64,000 bases of DNA from Spectribacter acetivorans (GTDB taxonomy: Bacteria > Pseudomonadota > Gammaproteobacteria > Nevskiales > Salinisphaeraceae): assembly GCF_031846305.1 (NCBI RefSeq), contig NZ_JAVRHY010000005.1:217465-281464 (forward strand), read 5' to 3'. The notes below the pieces were generated by a model that worked only from the letters and a program-made list of their open reading frames with translations, had not been told where the DNA came from and ran no database searches. Positions 27,123 through 35,726 of the stretch are shown in pieces (within the stretch, counting starts at the first letter, position 1; each line of letters starts with the position of its first letter). The translations under genes and the position numbers were made by a program.

Positions 27123-28472
27123 CTATTCGAAGTAACCTGCTTCCAGAAGCCCACAGAGGGTAGGAATATGGGGGCCGTACTCGATTGTCCGGCTCTCTGT
27201 CGTCGTGGAAGCAGCAGCACGAGTGAATGTCAGGTAATCGGTCGCGGAGGTATCCGGTAGCGCAGGGGTCGACCGGGCGCGTTGTCGTAGGGGCTTGCGG
27301 TTCGGGCGGCGGGCCTTCTCGTCGTATACCAACCGGGCACGGATCACATCGAAGCTATAACCTCGGCCCATTCGATTCATGTCCTTCGCGAGGCGGTTGA
27401 TGGACTCAGTATAGCCATTCGAGATGGGATGCTCGTAGTAATTGAATACCGGTTCCCACCAATTGCGAAGGGCGGTAGCAGTCTCTTTGAACTGAGGCGC
27501 CACCAACTCAGGTATGCCGTTTAACCACGCCTGGGCCGCTCTTTCAGCTTCCCGGCGACAATCATGCTCGTATAGGCGATGGAACGTCTCTTTCGCCTCA
27601 TAGGCCGCCCCCAATGCTGGGAACTGTGCAAACCAGCGATCGAGAAGCTCACATTGAGCTTCGTCAAGATCCCGCTTACGCGCCAACAGCAGAAAACGGT
27701 CATCCTTTAGCTTGAGGCGAGTCCGCGTATCCAAGCCCTTGCGGATGAGCTTGCGAACCTTCTCCACGGCATCGTTTGCCATCCGAACGACATGCCAGCG
27801 ATCAGCAACGATCAATCGACCCGGTAGCTGCGCATCAATCACCTGTCTATATACATTCCACAGATCCATCGTGACGACCCGCACCCGATGTTTATCCGGG
27901 AGCTGCTGAAAATACGCGAGCAGATCCGCCTTCTTGCGCGTCGGCAGCATATCGAACAGGGCGAGTTCGGTGACGTTAGTGATCATCGCCCGGTACTGGC
28001 CGATGATCTTTAGTTCGTCTATTCCAAGCACATCGGGCGTTTCGAATTTCACTTCCCGTGAGAGCCGTTCGACATAATCGTCGAAGATGTGCCGGATCGT
28101 GCGCTCGTCCACGCCGACATCGCGGGCAATCTCAGCGAAGGTGCGGCGCAAGCAATGTTGCTCGATGTAAGCGATCAGGCGGGAGGTCGCTTGACGCTTC
28201 GAATCCACATTGAGCAATCCACTGAATGTGGTTTTCCCGCAGCGCTTGCACCGATAGCGGCGCCGCTGGATCTCGATCAGGACACGCTTGCCATGCATCG
28301 GTGTGTCGATGAATTTTTGTGTTTGGCGCCCGTGCCCTTGCATGCCGTCATGTTGACATTGTGGGCAGCAGGGCGGCTCGGCCTGCCCATCTGCTAGCAC
28401 TCGGTAATGATCGCCCAAGTCATCGATTTCCAAGGCCCGGAGCGGCCGCAGGTTCAAGAAGTCCTGAATCAT
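27123..28472 (-). CDS. tnpA: ISL3-family transposase
   Basis: 449 residues, full length. An amino-terminal zinc-finger-like part has CPQC at 36-39 and CKRC at 75-78, then a helix-turn-helix (FAEIARDVGVDERTIRHIFDDY). The DDE catalytic core shows LGIDELKI, VVTMDLWNVYRQ and the late NGYTESINRLAK with the catalytic glutamate. All are typical of the ISL3 family. It appears intact and is the likely motor of the surrounding transposon. It reads towards the left transposon end. Confidence 0.95.
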   Translation of the reverse strand: MIQDFLNLRPLRALEIDDLGDHYRVLADGQAEPPCCPQCQHDGMQGHGRQTQKFIDTPMHGKRVLIEIQRRRYRCKRCGKTTFSGLLNVDSKRQATSRLIAYIEQHCLRRTFAEIARDVGVDERTIRHIFDDYVERLSREVKFETPDVLGIDELKIIGQYRAMITNVTELALFDMLPTRKKADLLAYFQQLPDKHRVRVVTMDLWNVYRQVIDAQLPGRLIVADRWHVVRMANDAVEKVRKLIRKGLDTRTRLKLKDDRFLLLARKRDLDEAQCELLDRWFAQFPALGAAYEAKETFHRLYEHDCRREAERAAQAWLNGIPELVAPQFKETATALRNWWEPVFNYYEHPISNGYTESINRLAKDMNRMGRGYSFDVIRARLVYDEKARRPNRKPLRQRARSTPALPDTSATDYLTFTRAAASTTTESRTIEYGPHIPTLCGLLEAGYFE

Positions 28473-28780
28473 TCTGGCTCCTTAGGACCGTATCTCAGCT
28501 CGTTCGCACACATCTATAACGTCGATCAGACTACGCTCACCGGCATAGTGCTTGGCTCACTGCCACCAGAACGTATCAAGGGGCGACGGGTGACAACCTG
28601 AAACTGCAGGCTAAGCCGATATGGGGGCGCTAATTCGGAGCATCATTCCGCCTCTCTTGCCGCTCGGCTGCCTGATTGCAATGCGCTATCGAGACACCTG
28701 ACCCAGGTGTGGCGGCTTATGTGGCCGCCAACTTGGGTTCTCCAACCGAGCTCGCGGCGTGCATAGCCCCCAGGTGGTCA
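28473..28780. other. Gene-free gap between transposase and catabolic operon
   Basis: About 308 bases without a gene. Two perfect hairpins lie at the downstream side of the minus-strand operon: CACCTG-ACC-CAGGTG around 28697-28711 and GGCGGC-7-GCCGCC around 28713-28731. Neither has a T run, so they are only possible terminators. No second copy of the transposon inverted repeat was found here. Confidence 0.5.
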
Positions 28781-29704
28781 TCACTTCGGGTGGTACGTGG
28801 GTACCATAGCCTGACGTAGGGCCTCGCGGACCGTGTCGGGTCGCTCCATAGGCAGGAAATGGGTGGTTCCGGGGAGGGCGTTCACTTCGGCGCAGGGCAG
28901 TAAGGCGTGCAGGCGCTGGCGTGCCCTTGGCGAGAACGTTGAAGCGCGTTCCGCGGCCAACGCGATCACCGGACACTGCAACCGACGGATGCCGGGCCAG
29001 GGGTTGTGTTCGGTATGGGCGAAGGTGGTGCTCTCCCACTCGGGCGCACAGGCCAAGCGAACGTGATCGCCACGCTGCACGAGGCCGTGCTGGACATAGG
29101 CTTCAAGCCATGCCTCGGGCCAGGTCTTGAAGCCACCGCGGCCACGAAAGTTGGCAAGCGCCGCGGCATGCGAGTCGAATACCCTGCGCCGGCGTGCCGC
29201 GCCGGCGGCCAGTGAGAACCGGTGCGACCGGCGAAGCAGCTTGGCCAGCCACAACTGCCAGCCCTGCCAGCGATCCATGATCGCGGGCTCCGCCAGTAGC
29301 AGCCCGTGGACCTTGTCCGGCTGTCGGGCCGCGGCCATGATGCTGGTGGTGGCACCGATGGAATGGCCGGCCAGCCAGACCGGCGCATCCAGGCCCTCCA
29401 ACCAGGCGGTAAGATCCTGGTAGTAGGTTTCCCAGCCACGGAACTTCGCGATATCCGCGGCCTCGGCGCTGGCCCCGTGGCCGCGCATGTCCCAGGCCAG
29501 CACGTTGCAATCGCCCGCCAGCTCGTCGAGCAGCGGCCGGTACAGTCGACCATGGAAACCTGTCGCGTGCGCCCAGTGCAGAGTAGGGCGTCCGTCCGAT
29601 TGCGGCCACCGCCACTGCACGATGTCCCGGCCGTCCGGGGCGGTGAAGCCGTCGCGCTCGATCACGTCGCGCGTCTCAGTAGGACTTGGGCAGGCCGAGG
29701 ACAT
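28781..29704 (-). CDS. Alpha/beta hydrolase
   Basis: 307 residues from the ATG at 29704 (a GTG lies two codons before). The fold markers are HATGFHGRLYRP (oxyanion region), WDMRGHGAS, the nucleophile elbow GHSIGAT and a late PGTTHFLPMERPD with the catalytic histidine. It resembles lipase/esterase or C-C hydrolase-type enzymes. Last gene of the minus-strand operon, overlapping the acyl-CoA dehydrogenase gene by about 29 bases. It may hydrolyse an ester, a lactone or a CoA thioester of the pathway; the substrate is unknown. Confidence 0.82.
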   Translation of the reverse strand: MSSACPSPTETRDVIERDGFTAPDGRDIVQWRWPQSDGRPTLHWAHATGFHGRLYRPLLDELAGDCNVLAWDMRGHGASAEAADIAKFRGWETYYQDLTAWLEGLDAPVWLAGHSIGATTSIMAAARQPDKVHGLLLAEPAIMDRWQGWQLWLAKLLRRSHRFSLAAGAARRRRVFDSHAAALANFRGRGGFKTWPEAWLEAYVQHGLVQRGDHVRLACAPEWESTTFAHTEHNPWPGIRRLQCPVIALAAERASTFSPRARQRLHALLPCAEVNALPGTTHFLPMERPDTVREALRQAMVPTYHPK

Positions 29705-30860
29705 GTTCACCGATGTAGTTGAGCAGCATTTCGTTGTTGATGGGTGCGACCTCCATCAGCCGGGCCGAGGGCCATAGCGTGATGATGTCGTAGTCCCTGT
29801 CGAAGCCGTAGCCGCCGTGGGTCTGCAGCGCGGCCTCGACGGCTTTGACCGCGGCACGCGAGCCCAGCAATTTCGCCATGTTGGCGTGGGCGCCGGCGTT
29901 GCCGCCGGCGTCGAAGGTCGCGGCAGCCTGGATCATCATCAGCCGTGCGGCCTCCAGTTCGGCCTTGGCCTCGGCCAGCCGGTGCTGCAGGGCTTGGTAG
30001 CTGCCGATGGGGACGCCGAAGGGTTTGCGTTCGTTGGCGTAGGCGACGGCCTTTTTCAGCGCATAGTTGCCCAGGCCCACGGACATGGCGGTCACGAGCA
30101 GGCGTTCCGAGTTCAGCGCCTCGAACATGGCGGCCAGGCCCTCTCCCGGCTTGCCGATCAAGCGGTCCGCGGCGAGCTCGACCTCGTCGAAGAAAACCAG
30201 GTACTGCCGCTCCGGCCAACCGACGTCGATATTCAGGGGCTGCAGTTCCACGCCGGGCGCATCGGTATCCACCACGAACAGTGACATACCCTCGGTGCGG
30301 CGCTCGACCTCGCCGGCCTTCTGGGTGCGGGCCACGACCAGCATACGGTCGGCGTCCGCTGCGCCGGAAATGAATACCTTGCGCCCGGTCAGTCGGTAGC
30401 CGTCGCCATCCCGTGTCGCCAGTGAGGCCATCGCGAAGCTGTTGGTGCCGGCATCCGGCTCGGTGATGGCGAAGCACAATTTCTCGGCCCCGCTGATCGT
30501 CGGTTCGACGAAACGCTCGAACTGCTCAGGCGTGCCGTGGCGGATGATCGGCACCCGCGCAAAGCCGGTGAGCAGCAGCATGGGCAGCACCAATCCGGCC
30601 TCGGCCAGCGCTTCCATGAGCGCCACCAGTTCCACCTGGCCGCCGCCCGTGCCGCCCAGATCTTCGGGGATGGTAATGCCAAGCAGTCCGTATTCGCCCA
30701 GCGCCTCCCAGGCCTCCTGCGGGAAGCGGTGGTTATCGATGCATTCGCGCATGTATTCCCGGGAAAAGCCTTCGCTCACGATGCGGGCGGCCTCGCGGAC
30801 ATCGCGCATGCGCTCGGCGACGCTGGCCTGGTCGAAATCGATGTCGGTTGCAGTGCTCAT
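29676..30860 (-). CDS. Acyl-CoA dehydrogenase
   Basis: 394 residues from the ATG at 30860, which has GAGGAGAAG upstream. Family motifs are CFAITEPDAGTNSFAM (FAD and substrate loop), RKVFISGA, and the carboxy-terminal QTHGGYGFDRDYDI. It oxidises a CoA-bound acid to the alpha,beta-unsaturated form and passes electrons to an ETF. The FGVPIGSYQALQHRLAEAK helix is standard. It lies between the thiolase-like pseudogene and the hydrolase in the transposon's minus-strand operon. Confidence 0.92.
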   Translation of the reverse strand: MSTATDIDFDQASVAERMRDVREAARIVSEGFSREYMRECIDNHRFPQEAWEALGEYGLLGITIPEDLGGTGGGQVELVALMEALAEAGLVLPMLLLTGFARVPIIRHGTPEQFERFVEPTISGAEKLCFAITEPDAGTNSFAMASLATRDGDGYRLTGRKVFISGAADADRMLVVARTQKAGEVERRTEGMSLFVVDTDAPGVELQPLNIDVGWPERQYLVFFDEVELAADRLIGKPGEGLAAMFEALNSERLLVTAMSVGLGNYALKKAVAYANERKPFGVPIGSYQALQHRLAEAKAELEAARLMMIQAAATFDAGGNAGAHANMAKLLGSRAAVKAVEAALQTHGGYGFDRDYDIITLWPSARLMEVAPINNEMLLNYIGEHVLGLPKSY

Positions 30861-30879
30861 TATGATCTTCTCCTCGCAG

Positions 30880-32383
30880 TCAGCCGTTCGGGGCGAACAG
30901 GTTGCGTTTGCCGTCGTTGTGCACACGGCCCGCCCGATCGAGAAATTCCTCGTTAGTCATGGCATCGAGCAGGTCGATATCGGTGGGCGTGTTGGCGACA
31001 AAGCGCCGGCCATCGTCCAGCCGCCCTAGGACGATGCCCTGAACCGGCCGGTCGGCACGGTCGTGCATGACGGTGTAGGTCTCGATGCGGCCCTGGCCGT
31101 CGGCCTGCTCCAGCGTATCCACGACGGGGCCGGCGTCGATCTCCGCTTGCAGACCGGCCGCATCGATCGGCCGCCAACCGCCGGTGGGCGGCCGTCCGCC
31201 GTAGAGCCCCAGCGAATGCTTGCTCATATACCAGCCCACGCCGCTGACCAGCCCGGTGGCGCTTCGGTCGGCGCGGATGTGGTTCATGGTCTCGGCGATG
31301 GCGTGGGTGCAATAGTTGTTGCCGGGCCCGCCGTGGTAAGCCAGTCCGCCCGTGACGGTTAGCGGCCGGGGGTCATGCGCGGCGATGCCCAGCGCGTCGC
31401 GCGCCATCTGCACCGCGCTGGGGAAACAGCTGTACAGGTCGAGGTGATCGATCTCGTCGATGGCGAGTCCGCTGGCCGCGACCAGCCGCTCGCCGCAGGC
31501 GGCGATCGCCGGCGAGCGGGACAGATCCGCCCGCTCGGACACGAACCAGCGCTCGTGGGCGTTGGCCGCGGCCAGGGGGTACACCCAGCGCTCGGGGTCG
31601 ATACCCAGCTGCCGGGCCTTTGCCGCCGACATCATCACCAGCGCGGCGGCCTGATCCACCGCGATGATGGCGTTCATCTGCTTGGTGTAGGGCGCACCGA
31701 CCATGCGGTTTTTCGGTGTGCGCTCGGCGATATCGGCCGCCGATAGCGGCTCGCGGCGCCAGGCCTGCGGATTGCTCACCGCGACGGCATTGAGCCGGGC
31801 ATACAATTCGCCCAGCATCTGCCGGTGCTCGATCGGGCGATGGCCGTAGCGGCCGCGCAGGGCCTGCTCGAACAATGGATAGATCTGGATGGGCAGATCC
31901 AGCCCGTGGCGTTGTTCCGTCGCATTGGTCGGCTCGCGGTCGTCACCGAGCAGCCGCGGGCCCTCACCGGTATCGGTGTCGATCACCCCGGACAGGCCGG
32001 CGCCCTTGCCGCGCATCTGCGTGGCAAGGGCCTCACCCCCCCGCGATCAAGGCACAATCGAGCTCGCCGGCGGCGATGCGGTCGGCGTAATACCCCACCA
32101 GCCACTGACCCATGTTGCCGCCGATGGGGGTGTAGAAGCGCTCGCCGGCATCGATGCCCAGGCGCCGCGCCAGGCTGGCCGGGGCGTCGGGATAGGCCGG
32201 TGCCAGTATGTTGAGACAGGTCAATGACTGGATCTGCCCCAGCACGCCGGCCACGCCGCAGTCCGCGGCCGCGGCCCGAGCGGCCTCGGCGATCAAGCCG
32301 ATGGGCGTGCGCTCGGCATTCGGCTCGCGCGCGGTGATCTGGCCGGCGCCGACCAGCACCGGGGTTGTCTGCTCATGCGTCAT
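30880..32383 (-). pseudogene. Thiolase-family acetyl-CoA acetyltransferase, frameshifted
   Basis: Two frames together make a roughly 500-residue SCP2-type thiolase-like protein. The first (from the ATG at 32383) reads PVLVGAGQITAREPN and ends at ALIAGG with a stop at 32033. The second continues directly with EALATQMRGKG and runs to 30880 with LDLYSCFPSAVQMA, VTGGLAYHGGPGNNY and GVGWYMSKHS. The break falls exactly on a run of seven G on the coding strand (32036-32042); six would restore the frame. It may be a mutation, a slippage-prone tract or a base-call error. Confidence 0.85.
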
Positions 32384-32864
32384 TATCGATCTCTTGATTG
32401 TCGACCGGCGCACCGAACAGTAACTGCACTCGGCCGCGGGCGATCGGCGCGCGGGTACCGTCCTGCCGGCAGGTCACCTGCACCAGACTGGTACGGCGGC
32501 CCTGGCGAACGATCTCGGCGCTGGCAAAGGTGGACTGCGCCCGTGCGGAGCGCAGGTAGTCGATGTCGCAGTCCAGGATGCGCGGGCGACGACCTGCCGC
32601 GTCCTGGCTTTGCGCGGCAACACGCGCGGTGATCTCGATCAGCGCCCCCAGCACGCCGCCGTGCAGGGCGGGCAGCATGATATTGCCGATCAGGGCCTCG
32701 CGATACGGTAAGTGCAGTTCGATACCGGTGCGGTGCTGTCCGATTTCGAGCCCGAGATGGCGGGCATAGGGGATGCGCGCCAGCAGGGTCCTCCAGGCGG
32801 CCCGTGTGTTGGTGTCAGTGCCATATTCGAGTGGCATCGATTGCCCTGGGGTGGTGCCGCTCAT
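32373..32864 (-). CDS. PaaI-like thioesterase (hot-dog fold), second of a pair
   Basis: 163 residues of a PaaI/YbgC-type hot-dog thioesterase. The conserved ALHGGVLGALIEITARVAA helix, with the HGG turn, is preceded by a beta strand (GIELHLPYR) and followed by RILDCDIDYLRSA. Such enzymes cleave acyl-CoA or aryl-CoA thioesters. The start overlaps the preceding thioesterase stop as ATGA, and its end overlaps the thiolase start by about 10 bases, so the operon is tightly coupled. Confidence 0.85.
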   Translation of the reverse strand: MSGTTPGQSMPLEYGTDTNTRAAWRTLLARIPYARHLGLEIGQHRTGIELHLPYREALIGNIMLPALHGGVLGALIEITARVAAQSQDAAGRRPRILDCDIDYLRSARAQSTFASAEIVRQGRRTSLVQVTCRQDGTRAPIARGRVQLLFGAPVDNQEIDNDA

Positions 32865-33346
32865 GCGCCGTTGTCCCCTTCACCGGCCGCCTGGAAGCGC
32901 TTGCCACGGGTATTGCGCATGAAGGTCGCCTTGCCCGTGGCCACCGGCTGCTCCTGGCCTTCGGAGAGGACGTCACAGTGGACGAAGGCGACATCGTCGG
33001 TGAGATGCAGACAGCGGGCCTGCGCCAGCAAGGCTCGGTCGCTGGCGGCCGGCCGCAGATAATCCATGCGCAGATCCAGGGTGGCGATGGGCGTCAGCTC
33101 CCCAGACGCGGCGAATACCGCAAGCCCGGCGGCCGAATCCGCCAGCGAATACAGCACGCTGGTGCAGATTTCCTCCGCATCGTCATCGGCGAGCAGCCAT
33201 AGCTGCGGGGCCAGACGCATGCGGACCTGGTCGGCTTCCACCGCAACCACCCGCATGCCCAGGTCCCGGCTGTGAGGGACTTGCTCACCGAATTGGCGCG
33301 CCACAGCGACGGGGGCATTGTCTGGCGAGCCGCTTGCCCCGGCCAT
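32861..33346 (-). CDS. PaaI-like thioesterase (hot-dog fold), first of a pair
   Basis: 161 residues from the ATG at 33346 (stop and start overlap as TGATG with the transglutaminase gene). Hot-dog features include VLYSLADSAAGLAVFAASG in place of the usual HGG helix and TLDLRMDYLRPAASDRALLAQA. The residue usually catalytic in PaaI (aspartate after HGG) is replaced here, so this copy may bind rather than cleave, or pair with its neighbour as a heterodimer. A longer upstream frame is only a shadow of the neighbouring gene. Confidence 0.8.
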   Translation of the reverse strand: MAGASGSPDNAPVAVARQFGEQVPHSRDLGMRVVAVEADQVRMRLAPQLWLLADDDAEEICTSVLYSLADSAAGLAVFAASGELTPIATLDLRMDYLRPAASDRALLAQARCLHLTDDVAFVHCDVLSEGQEQPVATGKATFMRNTRGKRFQAAGEGDNGA

Positions 33347-34023
33347 CAGTTGCGCGTCCGTTCCTGTTCCATCTCCGCCCCCATGTCGCCGCTCAGCGCA
33401 TCGTGCGCCGCCAGCAGACGCGGATAATGCTTGCGATAAACGGCTTCCAGCTCGGCTAAAGGCAGGTCGGCGCGGGGGCCGTGATCGACCAGATACTCCA
33501 TGTGGCGCCGCCCCACGGTGTCGAACTCGTGCATCAGCGCATTCTCGCGACCGTCGAAGTCCAGCGCCTTGACGCCGAAACGTTCGCATAGCTCGATGTT
33601 GAACGCCGGAGTGGCCTTGACCCAGCGCCCGTCGAACCACAACTCGGTATAGCCGTGGTAATAGAAGATGTCGGTTTGCATCAGCGCCAGCAGGCGTTGG
33701 CTGGCCAGGTGGTTTTTCACATCCGCCAGACCGATGCGCGCGGGAATGCCGGCGGCCCGGGCGCAGGCCGCCAGGAGCGCGGCCTTGGGCACGCAATAGC
33801 CGCTGCCGGCGGCCAGGGTGGTGCTGGCGCGCAGGTGGACGGGGTCGAGCGAGAATCTGTAGGGGTCGTAGCGGATTTCATCGCGCACCGCGTAGTAGAG
33901 CCGGACGGCGCGCTGTCTGTCATTGCCATCCCCGGCGCGATTGCGGGCAAAGGCCTGGATGTCGTCGTGATCGCTATCGATAAATTCGCCGGGCGCAAGA
34001 TAATCGTGGGTGTCTGCATTCAT
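33346..34023 (-). CDS. Transglutaminase-like cysteine-protease-fold protein
   Basis: 225 residues with the transglutaminase-like core: the catalytic cysteine in GSGYCVPKAALLAACARAAGIPAR, histidine in YYHGYTELW and aspartate/asparagine around KATPAFN. It has no signal peptide, so it is cytoplasmic. Members of this bacterial group sit in lipid and steroid catabolic clusters with unknown role. It is the first gene of the minus-strand operon, about 110 bases from one copy of the shared operator. Confidence 0.85.
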   Translation of the reverse strand: MNADTHDYLAPGEFIDSDHDDIQAFARNRAGDGNDRQRAVRLYYAVRDEIRYDPYRFSLDPVHLRASTTLAAGSGYCVPKAALLAACARAAGIPARIGLADVKNHLASQRLLALMQTDIFYYHGYTELWFDGRWVKATPAFNIELCERFGVKALDFDGRENALMHEFDTVGRRHMEYLVDHGPRADLPLAELEAVYRKHYPRLLAAHDALSGDMGAEMEQERTRN

Positions 34024-34133
34024 GAAAACAGTGATTCACTCTAGGGCTGTGGCGCCTGCGGCCGAGTCCAGGATCACCGCAGCGTGATTCGTGTCGACGA
34101 TGGAGCCTCGGGTAGATTGCGGATTACCCGCAA

Positions 34134-34169
34134 GGTCATTTTTTGACAACGAAGGGTCATTTGAAGACA
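34134..34169 (-). promoter_or_regulatory. Tandem AraC-type operator upstream of the minus-strand operon
   Basis: Read on the minus strand it holds TGTCTTCAAATGACC (34169-34155) followed, 21 bases on, by TGTCAAAAAATGACC (34148-34134). The same pair in the same order precedes the ferredoxin operon. A 21-bp period puts both sites on one DNA face, as expected for an AraC-family activator. Confidence 0.8.
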
Positions 34170-34192
34170 ACGGGAGTCGGCAGTATGTCTGG

Positions 34193-35269
34193 CTAGGGTG
34201 ACGAGCCCGGTGAATGCACCCCTCGAAATCCGGCATCTTGCCTGTACTGCTCGGGCGGCTGCCCGAACCAGCGCTTGAACGCGCGCCTGAAATTCGCGGT
34301 GTCGTGATAATTCAACAGCGCTGCGATGGCCTCAACGGACAATCGGCTGTCACTCAAATAGTGGGTAGCCTGCTGGGACAGGATCTCGTCGCGGATCTGG
34401 CGATAGCCGCTGCACTCCTGTTTGAGCTTGCGAGCCAGGCTACGTTTGCTGATGAACAAAGCGGCGGCTGCTTCGTCTTCACTGAGCGTTCCGGGCGGGT
34501 GGGACAGCATCATCTGCTTGAGCCGGGTTCGGTAGTCCGGGTTACTGGTCCGGAGGCGCGCGAGCATGGCTTCGCATTGCTGCATGGCCAGGCGATAGTT
34601 TTCGTGGTTGGCGGAGGCGTTTGGTTTCCGACACAACGCCACCGGGAATGTGACCTTCAACTGCTCGCAGGAGAAGTAAAATGGCCCCGGTAAATAATCC
34701 GGGTAGATAGCCTCGTAGATAGGGGCCGAATGAGGGAAACAGACCTCGGCCTCATGCATCGGCCGACCGACGATGAATTCGCCAATTTCAAGAAATGCCT
34801 TCACCACTGTATCCGCCAGGCAACGCGCAATAGCCTCATCGAGCGGGACCTGGAAATTCGCCAGGCATTCCAGGCGATCCTCAACCTGTTGCAGGTGCAA
34901 CTGGATGAAGCTGGCGCGCGTGGGCATGAATTCGTGAAACGCTTGTAGCGCGGTAAGCAGGTCGGGGCTGCTATAGGCGACAAAGCCCATCGCACCATGG
35001 GTTGCCGGCGTCAGGCGCGCGCCCAGCCGTAATCCGAACTCCGGCTCGCCCGACAGTTCCAGCGCGTTGCGCAGAATCCGGATCTGCTGGGTCGCGGTTA
35101 GTAGGCTGTCTTGGCTCAGCAACTGTGCAACGTCGAGTCCGGTGCCGCGCAACAGTTCGGGGAGTTGGCGCGCCGACAGGCCAAGTTCACGAGCGATCAG
35201 CCGAGAGTAATTCGACGGAATATCGGGTTCGGCGGTTTGCGAATCCGCCGCGGGCTGCGTCGTTGCCAT
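34193..35269 (-). CDS. AraC-family transcriptional regulator (OruR/AlkR-like)
   Basis: 358 residues from the ATG at 35269, which has GGAGGAA upstream. The amino-terminal Arabinose_bd-type effector domain spans about 30-220 (AMGFVAYSSPDLLTALQAFHEF). The carboxy-terminal AraC double helix-turn-helix is at about 270-350 (SEDEAAAALFISKRSLARKLK, then VEAIAALLNYHDTANFRRAFKRWFG). It sits between two divergent operons whose promoters carry the same tandem repeat, so it most likely activates both. OruR-like regulators commonly accompany CYP153 alkane hydroxylase genes. Confidence 0.92.
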   Translation of the reverse strand: MATTQPAADSQTAEPDIPSNYSRLIARELGLSARQLPELLRGTGLDVAQLLSQDSLLTATQQIRILRNALELSGEPEFGLRLGARLTPATHGAMGFVAYSSPDLLTALQAFHEFMPTRASFIQLHLQQVEDRLECLANFQVPLDEAIARCLADTVVKAFLEIGEFIVGRPMHEAEVCFPHSAPIYEAIYPDYLPGPFYFSCEQLKVTFPVALCRKPNASANHENYRLAMQQCEAMLARLRTSNPDYRTRLKQMMLSHPPGTLSEDEAAAALFISKRSLARKLKQECSGYRQIRDEILSQQATHYLSDSRLSVEAIAALLNYHDTANFRRAFKRWFGQPPEQYRQDAGFRGVHSPGSSP

Positions 35270-35295
35270 GGGCGTTCCTCCACGTTGGCGGCAAG

Positions 35296-35331
35296 TGTCT
35301 TCAAATGACCCTGCATTGTCAAAAAATGACC
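35296..35331 (+). promoter_or_regulatory. Tandem AraC-type operator upstream of the ferredoxin-P450 operon
   Basis: TGTCTTCAAATGACC (35296-35310) and TGTCAAAAAATGACC (35317-35331), 21 bases apart, lie between the regulator start and the ferredoxin gene. The copy at the other operon matches it in 15-mer sequence, spacing and orientation relative to its genes. Confidence 0.8.
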
Positions 35332-35391
35332 TCGCCGGGATGCCGTGACGCAACCATCATCCAAAGTAGACAGGACTGCAGGAGAAGGGCA

Positions 35392-35712
35392 TTGGGCAAG
35401 ATCACCTTTATCGAGCACGACGGCACCGAACACGTTGTTGAATTCGAGGCGGGCGCCTCGCTGATGCAAGTCGCCGTGAATAACGCCGTTCCCGGCATCG
35501 ACGCGGACTGTGGGGGCGAGTGTGCCTGTGGCACCTGCCACGTCATCCTCGCGCAGGAGTGGTTCGCAAAGACCGGCACGCCCGGTCCGGACGAAGAGCA
35601 GATGCTGTCCATGACACCGGAGCGTGCAGAAAGCTCGCGGCTGGGCTGCCAGGTTCAAACCACCGAGGCGATGGACGGCATGACCGTTCAGCTGCCCGAG
35701 TTCCAGATGTAA
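35392..35712 (+). CDS. 2Fe-2S ferredoxin (putidaredoxin/CYP153 type)
   Basis: 106 residues. No ATG fits; a TTG at 35392 follows AGGAGAAGGG with good spacing and gives (M)GKITFIEHDG. The cluster motif is C-x5-C-x2-C in ADCGGECACGTCHV, with the fourth cysteine in LGCQV, as in putidaredoxin-type ferredoxins. An extra cysteine sits between the first two. It carries electrons from the ferredoxin reductase to the P450 encoded 15 bases downstream. Confidence 0.9.
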   Translation: MGKITFIEHDGTEHVVEFEAGASLMQVAVNNAVPGIDADCGGECACGTCHVILAQEWFAKTGTPGPDEEQMLSMTPERAESSRLGCQVQTTEAMDGMTVQLPEFQM

Positions 35713-35726
35713 GCGTGGAGAGCGCC

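Noticed and set aside
28473..28640. Search for a second ISL3 inverted repeat directly upstream of the transposase
   Set aside because: No copy or good partial copy of GGGTATCCGGAAT was found in this gap; the partner end is at 38993.
34036..34236. Small minus-strand open frame across the left operator
   Set aside because: It spans the operator and the end of the regulator gene, has no ribosome-binding site, and is explained by chance.
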